A DNA stretch of 57,056 nucleotides from positions 1 to 57,056 of the forward strand of contig CALWXH010000004.1 in assembly GCA_944385465.1 (NCBI GenBank), read 5' to 3'. The position numbers and the translations under genes are program-made. How positions within the stretch are numbered: position 1 is the first letter of the stretch; each line of letters begins with the position of its first letter. The DNA comes from an uncultured Oscillospiraceae bacterium. GTDB taxonomy: Bacteria > Bacillota > Clostridia > Oscillospirales > Oscillospiraceae. Below are positions 14,422-23,001 of this stretch, one piece after another. The notes below the pieces were generated by a model. It was not told the origin of the DNA, ran no database searches, and saw only the letters and a program-made list of their open reading frames with translations.

Positions 14422-15342
14422 TTACCAGGGGCGCACCCCGCCGGTGAGCTGGGACACATGGTCCAGTCCCTGACGGCCGGCGATGTCCCGCAGGCCATCC
14501 CGGACCCGGATGGGGGCGTAGGGGTCGGCGAAGCAGACGGTGCCCACCGCCACGGCGCTGGCCCCGGCCAGCATCATCTGGGCGGCGGAATCTCCATCGG
14601 ACACACCGCCCATGCCCAGGATGGGCAGGGAGACGGCGTTGTGGACTTCCCACACCATGCGCACCGCCACGGGAAGCACGGCAGGGCCGGACAGGCCGCC
14701 GGTGTTCATCTTCAGAATGGGCCGGCGGGTGTTTACATCGATGCGCATCCCCCGCAGGGTGTTGATGAGGGAGAGGGCGTCCGCGCCGGCGTCGGCCACG
14801 GCCCGGGCGATCTCGGTGATATCGGTGACGTTGGGGGAGAGCTTGACCATCACCGGAACCCGGCCCGCGTGGGCCTTGGCCATCCCCGTCACCTCGGCGG
14901 CCAGTTCCGGCCGGGTGCCATAGGCCAGGCCGCCCGCCTTCACGTTGGGGCAGGAGATGTTCACCTCGATCAGATCCACCCCCGCGTCCGCGAGCTTTTC
15001 GCACATCTCGCCATACTCCTCCGGCGTGTTGCCGGAGATGTTGGCGATGACCTTCACATCGTACTGGCGCAGGAAGGGCAGCTCGTGGGCGATGAAGGCG
15101 TCCACGCCGGGGTTCTGCAGCCCCACGCTGTTGAGAATGCCCATGGGGGTCTCCGCAATGCGGGGGGGAGGGTTGCCCTCCCGGCGCTGGGCGGTGAGCC
15201 CCTTGACGCAGATGCCGCCCAGCTCAGACAGATCGTAGAACTGACCGTACTCCCGGCCGAAACCAAAGGTGCCGGAGGCCACCACCACCGGGTTTTTCAG
15301 TTCCACACCGGCCAGATCGACCGACATGACAGGATTACTCAT
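14422..15342 (-). CDS. pyrD: Dihydroorotate dehydrogenase, catalytic subunit (class 1B)
   Basis: Oxidises dihydroorotate to orotate in pyrimidine synthesis, with FMN. The 306-residue product has the class 1 catalytic cysteine Cys131 in VNISCPNVK, FMN-binding motifs ASGTFGFG and GMGGVSDGDSA, and LINTLRGMRID. Class 1B enzymes pass electrons through PyrK to NAD+, and pyrK is directly upstream with an 8-base overlap. Confidence 0.95.
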   Translation of the reverse strand: MSNPVMSVDLAGVELKNPVVVASGTFGFGREYGQFYDLSELGGICVKGLTAQRREGNPPPRIAETPMGILNSVGLQNPGVDAFIAHELPFLRQYDVKVIANISGNTPEEYGEMCEKLADAGVDLIEVNISCPNVKAGGLAYGTRPELAAEVTGMAKAHAGRVPVMVKLSPNVTDITEIARAVADAGADALSLINTLRGMRIDVNTRRPILKMNTGGLSGPAVLPVAVRMVWEVHNAVSLPILGMGGVSDGDSAAQMMLAGASAVAVGTVCFADPYAPIRVRDGLRDIAGRQGLDHVSQLTGGVRPW

Positions 15343-16111
15343 TCCAGTCCACCTCCTGGGCGGGGAATACGGGGCCGTCCTTGCACACGTGGACGTAATG
15401 GCCCTGGGTGTTCTTGCAGGCGCACACCAGACAGGCGCCCACGCCGCAGCCCATCCGCTCCTCCATGGAGACCTGGCAGGGCGTGTCCAGCTGGGCGCAC
15501 ACCGCGGCCACGGATTTCAACATGGGCTTGGGGCCGCAGGCCAGCACGCCGTCATATTCTCCCGGGTGCTTCTCCAGCTCCTGGCGCACCAGGGCGTCCA
15601 CAAATCCGTGGTGGCCCAGGGTGCCGTCGTCGGTGGCCAGGCGGACGCCGCCGGTGCAGGCCTTTTCAAACTCCTCCAGCAGCATGGTGTTGCCGGCGGA
15701 GCGGAAGCCCAGCACGGCGGTGCAGTGTCCGCTGCCGTGGACGGCGCAGCCCAGCATGGGGGGCACGCCGATGCCGCCGCCCACCAGCAGGTATCTTTTC
15801 TCCGCCTCCATGGAGAAGCCGTTGCCCAGGGGGCCCAGCACATCCAGGCTGTCGCCCACCTTGCGGCGGGAGAGCCATTGGGTGCCCTCGCCCCGCACCT
15901 CAAAGACCAGCCGGATCAGATCCCGCTGCGCGGACCAGTTGCAGATGGAGATGGGCCGGCGCAGCAGATGGCTGTGGCCGCACTTGATGTGGAGAAACTG
16001 GTCCGGCGCGGAAATCTGCTGCGCGATGCCATGGCTCTCCACCGTCATGGACCAGCCCCCGGAGGTCAGCTGGGCCATTTCCAGAACCTTGCACTGTGTT
16101 TCAACCTTCAT
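15335..16111 (-). CDS. pyrK: Dihydroorotate dehydrogenase electron-transfer subunit
   Basis: Carries electrons from PyrD (class 1B) to NAD+ through FAD and a [2Fe-2S] cluster. The 258-residue product has the FAD-binding LLRRPISICNW, NAD-binding LVGGGIGVPPML, and a C-terminal cysteine cluster (CGVGACLVCACK, with a fourth Cys in HVCKDGP). A TTG ten codons upstream is possible, but ATG 16111 with GGGAGA upstream is preferred. It overlaps the zinc-ribbon gene by 11 bases and pyrD by 8. Confidence 0.93.
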   Translation of the reverse strand: MKVETQCKVLEMAQLTSGGWSMTVESHGIAQQISAPDQFLHIKCGHSHLLRRPISICNWSAQRDLIRLVFEVRGEGTQWLSRRKVGDSLDVLGPLGNGFSMEAEKRYLLVGGGIGVPPMLGCAVHGSGHCTAVLGFRSAGNTMLLEEFEKACTGGVRLATDDGTLGHHGFVDALVRQELEKHPGEYDGVLACGPKPMLKSVAAVCAQLDTPCQVSMEERMGCGVGACLVCACKNTQGHYVHVCKDGPVFPAQEVDWNE

Positions 16112-16562
16112 AGTAAATTCGATCTCCCAAACTGTCGTCAATTTCTTTTTGCTTCAGATAGTCGCTGTGGAACAGCTCCAGGTGGCCGCAGTCCTCGCAG
16201 TACTGGATGTCCACCCGCAGCACCCCGATGGAGTCCCGGAAGTGGGGGTCCTGGGACATGTGGAGCCACTGCTCCGCCAGGGGCAGCTTTTTCATGCGCC
16301 CGCCGCACCGCAGGCAGGACAGGCCGGAACACAGCGCGTCCTCCTGGGCGTCCCAGTACTCCAGAAGCTCCTTGAACCGCTGGGGCTCCTGGGCGCGGCC
16401 GGAGGCCAGGGCCAGTGCGCACCGCTTCTGGTCGCTGACGTCTTTTAGCTTTTCGCGGCAGGCGTCACAGGCGGGCTGGGCAATTCCACCGCACGCAACG
16501 CTGCGGAAGGAGAGCAGTCCCTCCGGCTCCCGGCCGCAGAAGACACAGGCTTTTTTGGCCAT
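16101..16562 (-). CDS. Zinc-ribbon protein inside the pyr operon
   Basis: A 153-residue protein I do not recognise. It has several CxxC pairs: Cys6/Cys9 (CVFCG), Cys32/Cys35 (CDAC) with Cys24 nearby, Cys83/Cys86 (CLRCGGRM) and Cys122/Cys125 (CEDCGHLELF). The CLRCG/CEDCG pair resembles a rubredoxin-type zinc ribbon; the N-terminal part may hold a second site. Start: GGAGG lies 8 nt before ATG 16562; a GTG three codons earlier is less well placed. It sits between pyrF and pyrK and overlaps pyrK, so it is made with the pathway. An assembly or regulatory role is an inference. Confidence 0.7.
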   Translation of the reverse strand: MAKKACVFCGREPEGLLSFRSVACGGIAQPACDACREKLKDVSDQKRCALALASGRAQEPQRFKELLEYWDAQEDALCSGLSCLRCGGRMKKLPLAEQWLHMSQDPHFRDSIGVLRVDIQYCEDCGHLELFHSDYLKQKEIDDSLGDRIYYEG

Positions 16563-16583
16563 GAGGGGCACCTCCTTCCGCCG

Positions 16584-17507
16584 TTACAGAATGGTGATGT
16601 ATTCCTTCAGTTCCTCCCGCATCTGGATGGCGGCGTTCCGGGCGGCCTCCTGATAGTCCAGGCCGTCCTGCCCGGTCTTCTTCCACGCGCACATGATGGA
16701 GCGGGAGGCGTTGATGATGGCGCCCCGGCCCAGCTCGTCAAAGGCGTAGCGCACGTCGGCGGCGGTGCCGCCCTGGGCGCCGTAGCCGGGCACCAGGAAG
16801 AAGGTGCGCTCCAGACGGCGGCGCAGCTCCTTCAGCACGGAGGGGTGGGTGGCGCCCACCACGGCGCCCAGGGCCTGATAGCCGTACTTCCCGGCGGTGT
16901 CCTTGCCCCAGCGCTCGATGAGGTCGCCCATGACGGTGTACACCACCCGGTCGCCCGCCACCATGTCCTGCAGCTCCACGGAAGAGGGGTTGGAGGTTTT
17001 GGCCAGCACGAAGGCGGACTTGTTCCGGGCCACACACTCCTCCAGGAAGGGCTTGATGGCGTCGGAGCCCATGTAGCCGTTGAGGGTGACGCAGTCGGCG
17101 TCAAAGACGGGGCACTCCGTACCGCCAACCTTGGTGACGCCCAGCCAGCCCTCGGCGTAGGCGGTGGCGGTGGAGCCGATGTCCCCCCGCTTGATGTCGG
17201 CGATGACGTACAGGCCCTTTTCCCTGGCGTACCGGATGGTCTTTTCCATGACGGCCATGCCCTGCCAGCCCATGTTCTCATAGTAGGCGGACTGGGGCTT
17301 CACCGCCGGCACGATATCGCACAGAGCATCGATGAGGCCCTTGTTGAACTCCCACACGGCGTCTGCCGCGCCGGCCAGGGTCTCGCCGTACTGTTCAAAG
17401 CTCTTTTTCTGAATGTGGGCGGGGACATACTCGATCCGGGGATCCAGCCCGGCCACGGTGGGATTTTTCTTCTCCCGGATTTTCTCCTGCAAAATATCAA
17501 ACGACAT
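16584..17507 (-). CDS. pyrF: Orotidine 5'-phosphate decarboxylase
   Basis: Makes UMP from OMP. The 307-residue product belongs to the longer (type 2) PyrF subfamily. The active site is ADIKRGDIGST (Asp104, Lys106, Asp109), with VPAVKPQSAYYE before it and FFLVPGYGAQGG in the phosphate-binding loop. It sits 3 bp after pyrC in the leftward pyr operon. Confidence 0.95.
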   Translation of the reverse strand: MSFDILQEKIREKKNPTVAGLDPRIEYVPAHIQKKSFEQYGETLAGAADAVWEFNKGLIDALCDIVPAVKPQSAYYENMGWQGMAVMEKTIRYAREKGLYVIADIKRGDIGSTATAYAEGWLGVTKVGGTECPVFDADCVTLNGYMGSDAIKPFLEECVARNKSAFVLAKTSNPSSVELQDMVAGDRVVYTVMGDLIERWGKDTAGKYGYQALGAVVGATHPSVLKELRRRLERTFFLVPGYGAQGGTAADVRYAFDELGRGAIINASRSIMCAWKKTGQDGLDYQEAARNAAIQMREELKEYITIL

Positions 17508-17509
17508 GG

Positions 17510-18790
17510 TTACTCCTCCTGCTCCTGATAAATGACGTTTCCTTCAGAAATGGTATATTTCACCCTGCCCCGGACGGAAAATCCGTGGAAGGGGGTGTTT
17601 CTCCCCTTGGACGCGAAGCGGTCCCGGTCGATGGTCCAGGCCTCCTCCGGGTCGAAGAGCACCAGATCCGCCCGGTCCCCGGGGGCGATGCGCCCGGCCT
17701 GCAAGCCCAGCAGGGCGGCGGGGGAGGCGGACATGAGGGCCACCACCCGGGCCAGGGACAGCAGCCCGGTGTGATACAGGGCGGTCAGGGCCAGCGCCAG
17801 GGAAGTCTCCAGCCCCACCATGCCGCTGGGGGCGTCGGGCAGGGGCCTGTCCTTCTCCCACTGGCAGTGGGGGGCGTGGTCGGTGACGATGGCGTCGATG
17901 GTGCCGTCCGCCAGCCCGTCCAGGATGGCCTGCCGGTCTGCCGGTGTGCGCAGGGGCGGATTGACCCGGGCCATGGTGCCCTGACGCAGGACCTCTTCCT
18001 CGGTGAGGGTGAAGTACTGCGGGCAGGTCTCGCAGGTGATGCGCACGCCCCGGGCCTTGGCCTGGCGGACAATGTCCACCGCCCTCCCGGTGGAGATGTG
18101 GCAGATATGCACGTGGGCGCCGGTCTCCTCCGCCAGCATGGCGTCCCGCATCACCTGGAGTTCCTCGGCGATGGCAGGGCGGCCGGGCAGCCCCAGCTGC
18201 CGGGACACAGCGCCCTCGTTGACGGCGTAGTTCTTCACCATATCCCGGTCCTCGCAGTGGTCCAGCACGGGGAGATCCAGGGCTTTGGCTGTCTGCAGGG
18301 CCTGCCGCAGCAGGGCCAGGTTCTGGATGGGTACCCCGTCGTCGGTGAAGGCGGGAGCCCCTGCGGCGTGCAGGGCGGCAAAGTCGGTGAGGGCTTCGCC
18401 CTTCTGTCCCACCGTGACCGCTCCGGCGGGGAACACGTGGACGCCGGTGGGCGCCGCCTTTTCCATCACCGCCCGGACCATCTCCGGACAGTCGGTGGCG
18501 GGCCTGGTATTGGGCATGGCCACCAGGGTGGTCACCCCGCCCCGGGCGGCGGCGGCGCAGCCTGTGGCCACGGTCTCTTTTTCCTCAAAGCCGGGCTCCC
18601 GGAGATGGACGTGCAGATCCACCAGACCGGGCGCGGCCACCAGGCCGGGCGCCCGGATGACCCTGGCGGAGGGCGCCGCCAGGCCAGGGGCGATCTCGGC
18701 AATCCGTCCATCCCGGATCAGAATATCGGCCGTCTGGTCCAGACCGCTGGCCGGATCCACAACCCGGCATTCCTGTATCAACAACTGCAA
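17510..18790 (-). CDS. pyrC: Dihydroorotase (class I)
   Basis: Closes carbamoyl-aspartate to dihydroorotate. The 426-residue product has the metal site VDLHVHLREPG (His60, His62), the later DHCEDRDMV and CHISTGRAV histidines and the catalytic aspartate in VTDHAPH. The start is a TTG at 18790 with AGGAGGTG 7 nt upstream; codons before it lack a site. First gene of the pyr operon. No PyrR-type attenuator fits in the roughly 35-nt leader. pyrB, pyrE and carAB are not in the window. Confidence 0.93.
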   Translation of the reverse strand: MQLLIQECRVVDPASGLDQTADILIRDGRIAEIAPGLAAPSARVIRAPGLVAAPGLVDLHVHLREPGFEEKETVATGCAAAARGGVTTLVAMPNTRPATDCPEMVRAVMEKAAPTGVHVFPAGAVTVGQKGEALTDFAALHAAGAPAFTDDGVPIQNLALLRQALQTAKALDLPVLDHCEDRDMVKNYAVNEGAVSRQLGLPGRPAIAEELQVMRDAMLAEETGAHVHICHISTGRAVDIVRQAKARGVRITCETCPQYFTLTEEEVLRQGTMARVNPPLRTPADRQAILDGLADGTIDAIVTDHAPHCQWEKDRPLPDAPSGMVGLETSLALALTALYHTGLLSLARVVALMSASPAALLGLQAGRIAPGDRADLVLFDPEEAWTIDRDRFASKGRNTPFHGFSVRGRVKYTISEGNVIYQEQEE

Positions 18791-18833
18791 GCGGGGACAC
18801 CTCCTGGAAAACATGAAATGGACATTCTAAGTT

Positions 18834-18862
18834 ATTATATCGGAGAACCGCGTGGAACGCAA
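18834..18862 (-). promoter_or_regulatory. Promoter of the pyr operon
   Basis: Leftward TTGCGT (18862-18857), 17 bp, TATAAT (18839-18834), just downstream of the rnpB terminator. Confidence 0.65.
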
Positions 18863-18895
18863 GGAAAACCGATGGAAATTCAGCCGCGCGGCCGG

Positions 18896-18930
18896 AGAAA
18901 AGGCGCAGCCGATGCAGCTGCGCCTTTTCT
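18896..18930 (-). terminator. Terminator of rnpB
   Basis: AGAAAAGGCGCAGC (18896-18909) pairs with GCTGCGCCTTTTCT (18917-18930); leftward transcription ends in a TTTTCT tract 15 nt past the RNA 3' end. Confidence 0.8.
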
Positions 18931-18944
18931 GGATACCGTATGGT

Positions 18945-19422
18945 GCGAGCGGGCCTGTAAGCCGGGTTCTGTCCTTTAAGACAGCCATCTATCTTGACGT
19001 GCCGTTGCCGACACGTTCCAGCCACCTCCTAAACGCGGCCGGGCCGGCCTGGTGCGTTACCACGGTGTTGCTCCGGATAGAGTTTACAGCGATGAGCAGT
19101 TCCCAGTCATCGGGCGGGCGCTTATCTCCGCCTTTCCACCCTTACCGCCCATTGCCCGTCAATGGTTCCGACCGTTTTCAAAGAGTCTGCCCAATTGGAA
19201 TGAGTCTACCCAAAGAAAGGCGGGTGTAGCCGGCGCAAAGCGCCGACTGCGCCCGCCGGACGGTCAACTCCATTGACAGGCAATGGCCGGCGGTATATCT
19301 CTGTTGCACTTTTCCTGAAGTCGCCTTCGGCGGGTGTTACCCGTTATCCTTGCCCTGTGGAGCCCGGACTTTCCTCATGGACGGCCTTTCGGCCTGCCCA
19401 CGCGGCTGTCCAGCCCACTCGC
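18945..19422 (-). ncRNA. rnpB: RNase P RNA (bacterial class A)
   Basis: Catalytic RNA that trims tRNA 5' leaders. Leftward it reads GCGAGTGGGCTGGACAGCCG at the 5' end, then GAGGAAAGTCCGGGCTCC and CAGGGCAAGGATAACGGGTA, the conserved RNase P core, and near the 3' end GACAGAACCCGGCTTACAG. The terminal P1 helix GCGAGTGGGC/GCCCGCTCGC sets the ends. Length is about 478 nt, on the long side, with an extended GC-rich arm near 19230-19300. It has its own consensus promoter. Confidence 0.93.
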
Positions 19423-19429
19423 GAAAAAG

Positions 19430-19458
19430 ATTGTACTTCAACTTTCAGAGATTGTCAA
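19430..19458 (-). promoter_or_regulatory. Promoter of rnpB
   Basis: Leftward TTGACA (19458-19453), 17 bp, TACAAT (19435-19430), ending 7 bp before the RNA 5' end. Confidence 0.85.
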
Positions 19459-19480
19459 ATAGGACTTGATGCGGTATAAT
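19452..19480 (+). promoter_or_regulatory. Promoter of the murD cluster
   Basis: TTGTCA (19452-19457), 17 bp, TATAAT (19475-19480). Its -35 overlaps the rnpB -35 on the other strand by five bases. Confidence 0.75.
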
Positions 19481-19523
19481 ACTTTTTTGAAATCTCCAAA
19501 TCAAAGCGGGAGGCATCGGCATT

Positions 19524-20906
19524 ATGCAGTCGATCTTGCAGGAATATATGAATACCCTGAAGGGGAAGCGGGTGGCCGTGATCGGCATTGGCGTGTCCAA
19601 CACGCCGCTGATTGAGCGCCTGCTCCAGGGCGGAGTCCAGGTGCTGGCCTGTGACAAGCGGGACCGGGGCAGCTTCCATGGGCTCATCGAGGAGCTGGAG
19701 CGCAAGGGGCTGGAGGTCTGCCTGGGGGCGGATTATCTGGATCACCTGGACGGCGTGGATGTGATTTTCCGCACCCCCGGCCTGCGCCCCGACGTGCCCC
19801 AGATTGCAAAGGCGGTGGAGCGGGGGGCGACGCTCACCTCCGAGATGGAGGTGTTCCTGTCCCTGTGCCCCTGCCAGGTCATCGCGGTCACCGGGTCTGA
19901 CGGGAAGACCACCACCACCACCATCATTGCCGGCCTGCTGAAGGCGGAGGGCTACCGCACGTTTGTGGGCGGCAACATCGGCCATCCGCTGCTGTGCGAA
20001 GTGGATGAAATCCGGCCGGATGACTACGTGGTTCTGGAGCTGTCCTCCTTCCAGCTGCTCACCATGCGCCAGAGTCCCAGCGTGGCCGTCATCACCAACG
20101 TCGCGCCCAACCACCTGGATGTGCACAAGGACATGGCGGAGTACATCGCCGCCAAGAGCAATATCTTTGCCTATCAGGATGATCGGGACAAGGTGGTGCT
20201 CAACGCGGACAACGAGATTACCGCCGCCTTTGCCCAGAAGGCCAGGGGACGGGTGACCCTGTTCAGCCGCAAAAAGCTTCTGGAGCGGGGGGTGTGCGTG
20301 AAGGATGACGTCATCCTGTACCACAGCAGGCCCGTGATGACGGTGTCTGAGATCCGCCTGCCCGGCGTCCACAACTTAGAGAACTATCTGGCCGCCATCG
20401 CCGCGGTGGATGGACTGGTATCCGATGAGACCATCCGGGAGTTTGCCCACACCTTCAACGGGGTGGCCCACCGCATTGAGCTGGTGCGGGAGCTGGACGG
20501 CGTGCGGTGGTACAACGACTCCATCGCCTCCAGCCCCAGCCGGACCATTGCCGGCCTGCGCTCCTTCACCCAGAAGGTGATCCTCATCGCCGGAGGCTAT
20601 GACAAACATATCCCCTACGACGTACTGGGCCCCGAGATCACGGAACATGTCAAGACGCTGATCCTGACAGGGGCGACCTCGGATAAAATCCAGGCCGCCA
20701 CCCAGGCCGCCCCCGGCTACACCCCCGGACAGCCGGAGATCTATCGGTGCGGCGACCTGAAGGAGGCTGTGGCCCGGGCCAGGGAAGCTGCCCGCCCGGG
20801 GGATGTGGTCATCCTCTCTCCGGCCAGCGCCTCGTTTGACCAGTTCAAGAATTTCGAGGAGCGGGGAAATACCTTCAAGCAATATGTCATGGACCTGAAA
20901 CAGTGA
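19524..20906 (+). CDS. murD: UDP-N-acetylmuramoylalanine-D-glutamate ligase
   Basis: Adds D-glutamate to UDP-MurNAc-L-Ala in cytoplasmic peptidoglycan precursor synthesis. The 460-residue product has an N-terminal Rossmann domain (VAVIGIGVSNTPLIERLL), the Mur ligase P-loop VTGSDGKTTTTT (123-130), NVAPNHLDVHKDM in the central domain and WYNDSIASSP plus AGGYDKHIPYD in the C-terminal domain. Good ribosome-binding site GGGAGG. It is separate from a dcw cluster and heads a run of peptidase genes. Confidence 0.93.
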   Translation: MQSILQEYMNTLKGKRVAVIGIGVSNTPLIERLLQGGVQVLACDKRDRGSFHGLIEELERKGLEVCLGADYLDHLDGVDVIFRTPGLRPDVPQIAKAVERGATLTSEMEVFLSLCPCQVIAVTGSDGKTTTTTIIAGLLKAEGYRTFVGGNIGHPLLCEVDEIRPDDYVVLELSSFQLLTMRQSPSVAVITNVAPNHLDVHKDMAEYIAAKSNIFAYQDDRDKVVLNADNEITAAFAQKARGRVTLFSRKKLLERGVCVKDDVILYHSRPVMTVSEIRLPGVHNLENYLAAIAAVDGLVSDETIREFAHTFNGVAHRIELVRELDGVRWYNDSIASSPSRTIAGLRSFTQKVILIAGGYDKHIPYDVLGPEITEHVKTLILTGATSDKIQAATQAAPGYTPGQPEIYRCGDLKEAVARAREAARPGDVVILSPASASFDQFKNFEERGNTFKQYVMDLKQ

Positions 20907-20915
20907 GAAAGGTGT

Positions 20916-21962
20916 GTGGAAAACTTGGATTGCACAGAGATGCTGGAGCGGCTGTGTACGTTGAACGGCCCGTCGGGCTATGAGCGCCCCGTGGCCCTGG
21001 CGGCGAAGGAGCTGCTGGCGCCGCTGGTGGACGAGACGTGGATGGACCGGCTGGGCAATGTCATCGGGGTGCGCCGCTGCGGGAAACCGGGGGCGAAAAA
21101 GCTGCTGCTGGACGCCCATCTGGATGAGATCGGCCTGGTGGTCACCGGGCACAAGGACGGGTTCCTCCGGTTCGGAACCATCGGCGGGGTGGACCCCCGG
21201 ATGCTGCCCGACCGGGAGCTGACCATCCTCACCGATCCCCCCAGGCTGGGGGTGGTGGCCTGCCTGCCGCCCCATGTCCTGTCCGCGGAGGACCGGGAGA
21301 AGGCGCCTCCCATTCAGGAGTTCTATGTGGACACCGGCCTGAGCCAGGAAGAGGCGCAGCGGATGATCCCCGTGGGCACTCCCATGGTGTTCCGCGCCCC
21401 CTTCCTCAAGCTGGGGGAGCAGCAGATCTGCTCCAAGGCGCTGGATGACCGCTCCTGCTTTGTGGCCCTGCTCCGGGCGGCCCAGCTGCTCCGGGACAGC
21501 GAGCTGGATGTGGATCTGTACCTTATGGGCAGCGTCCAGGAGGAGGTGGGCTGCGCCGGCGCCGTCACCGGGACCCAGGCCCTGGCCCCGGACTTCTGCG
21601 TGGCGGTGGATGTGACCCACGGCAAGACCCCGGACAGCGCCAAGGGACAGGCCTACGCCATGGGCGGCGGCCCCGCCGTGGGCATCGGCCCCAACATGAC
21701 CCGGTGGATGAGCCGGCGGCTGCTGGACAAGGCCGCCGCACAGGACATCCCGGTGCAGAAAGAGGTCATGGGAGGCAATACCGGCACCAACGCCTGGAAG
21801 ATGCAGATCTGCAACGAGGGGATTGCCACGGCGGTGGTGTCCCTGCCCCTGAAGTATATGCACACTCCTGTGGAGGTGCTGGATCTGAATGACCTGGAGC
21901 AGACGGCAAAGCTGCTGGCCGCCTTTGCCCGGGGCCTGGGAGAGGAGGCGGACGGACGATGA
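20916..21962 (+). CDS. M42 family metallopeptidase, paralog 1
   Basis: A cytoplasmic aminopeptidase of the M42 (TET, glutamyl-aminopeptidase/YsdC) family, 348 residues, GTG start. Metal and catalytic residues are in place: His68 (DAHLDEIG), Asp177-Asp178 (KALDDRS), Glu209-Glu210 (QEEVG), Asp232 (AVDVTHG) and His316 (KYMHTP). It overlaps the next paralog by 4 bases. The C-terminal GNTGTNAWKMQI region differs from the other two, so substrate preference may differ. Confidence 0.9.
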   Translation: MENLDCTEMLERLCTLNGPSGYERPVALAAKELLAPLVDETWMDRLGNVIGVRRCGKPGAKKLLLDAHLDEIGLVVTGHKDGFLRFGTIGGVDPRMLPDRELTILTDPPRLGVVACLPPHVLSAEDREKAPPIQEFYVDTGLSQEEAQRMIPVGTPMVFRAPFLKLGEQQICSKALDDRSCFVALLRAAQLLRDSELDVDLYLMGSVQEEVGCAGAVTGTQALAPDFCVAVDVTHGKTPDSAKGQAYAMGGGPAVGIGPNMTRWMSRRLLDKAAAQDIPVQKEVMGGNTGTNAWKMQICNEGIATAVVSLPLKYMHTPVEVLDLNDLEQTAKLLAAFARGLGEEADGR

Positions 21963-22984
21963 TCAACACCTTAAGGACGCTGTGCGCCCTGCCCGGCGTA
22001 TCCTCCTTTGAGGATGAGGTGCGGGACTATATCAGAAATCGGGTGGCCCCCTACGCCGACAGCCTCCGGGTGGACGCCATGGGCAACCTCATCGTGTTCA
22101 AAAAGGGCGCCAAATCCACCGGAAACAAGCTGATGCTGTGCGCCCACATGGACGAGGTGGGCCTCATTGTCCGGGACATCACCGACGAGGGATATCTGAA
22201 ATTTTCCTGCGTGGGCGGCATTGACCGCCGGGTGCTGCTGGGCAAGCAGGTGATGGTGGGCACCAACAAGGTGCCCGGCATCATCGGGCTGAAGGCCATC
22301 CACATGACCACGCCGGAGGAGCGCAAAAAGGTCCCGCCCCTGACGGATTACTACATTGACATCGGGGCGGCGGACCAGGAGCAGGCCCAGAAGCTGGTGG
22401 AGCTGGGCGACTGCTGCGTCTTTGCCGGCGATGTGGTGGAGTTTGGCGGCGGCATGCTCAAGGCCAAGGCCATCGACGACCGGGTGGGCTGCGCGGTACT
22501 GGTAAAGCTGCTGGAAGAGGAGCTGCCCATGGACTGCACCTTCGTCTTCACCGTGCAGGAGGAAGTGGGCACCCGGGGCGCCTTCGGCGCGGCGTTCTCC
22601 GTCACCCCGGAGATCGCCGTGGTGTTTGAGGGCACCACCGCCGCGGACAACCCCGCTCTGGAGGAGCACACCCAGGTGTGCTGGCCGGGCAGGGGGCCGG
22701 TGCTGTCCTGGATGGACGGCAGCGCCGTGTATGACCGGGAGCTGTTTGAGCTGCTGCGGGGGCTGGCCGAGGCAAACCGGGTCCCCTGGCAGATGAAGCA
22801 CTATCTGTCCGGCGGCACCGACGCCGGCGCCATCCAGCGCACCAAGGCCGGCGTGCGGGTGACGGGCATCTCCGCCGCCGTGCGCTATCTCCACGCGCCC
22901 AGCAGCGTGGCCAGCATTTCGGATATGGAACACATGCTCACCCTGGCCCGGCTGTTTGTCCAGGCCGTGGCAGATCAAAGCTGA
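21959..22984 (+). CDS. M42 family metallopeptidase, paralog 2
   Basis: Second of three tandem M42 aminopeptidases, 341 residues. Residues: His63 (CAHMDEVG), Asp173-Asp174 (KAIDDRVG), Glu201-Glu202 (QEEVG), His312 (RYLHAPSS). Glu224 (VFEGTTAAD) replaces the metal-binding aspartate of paralog 1; Glu is a known alternative in this family. It starts at the ATGA overlap with the previous gene. Confidence 0.92.
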   Translation: MINTLRTLCALPGVSSFEDEVRDYIRNRVAPYADSLRVDAMGNLIVFKKGAKSTGNKLMLCAHMDEVGLIVRDITDEGYLKFSCVGGIDRRVLLGKQVMVGTNKVPGIIGLKAIHMTTPEERKKVPPLTDYYIDIGAADQEQAQKLVELGDCCVFAGDVVEFGGGMLKAKAIDDRVGCAVLVKLLEEELPMDCTFVFTVQEEVGTRGAFGAAFSVTPEIAVVFEGTTAADNPALEEHTQVCWPGRGPVLSWMDGSAVYDRELFELLRGLAEANRVPWQMKHYLSGGTDAGAIQRTKAGVRVTGISAAVRYLHAPSSVASISDMEHMLTLARLFVQAVADQS

Positions 22985-23001
22985 CGGGAGGAAACAGGAT
23001 T

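Noticed and set aside
13273-15987. Very long rightward open frame (904 codons) opposite the pyr operon
   Set aside because: Antisense shadow of the phosphatase-GNAT, pyrD and pyrK genes in GC-rich DNA; composition is Gly/His/Arg/Pro-rich with no domain.
18791-18833. PyrR-type attenuator or riboswitch in front of pyrC
   Set aside because: The leader between promoter and start is about 35 nt and has no anti-terminator or terminator hairpin.
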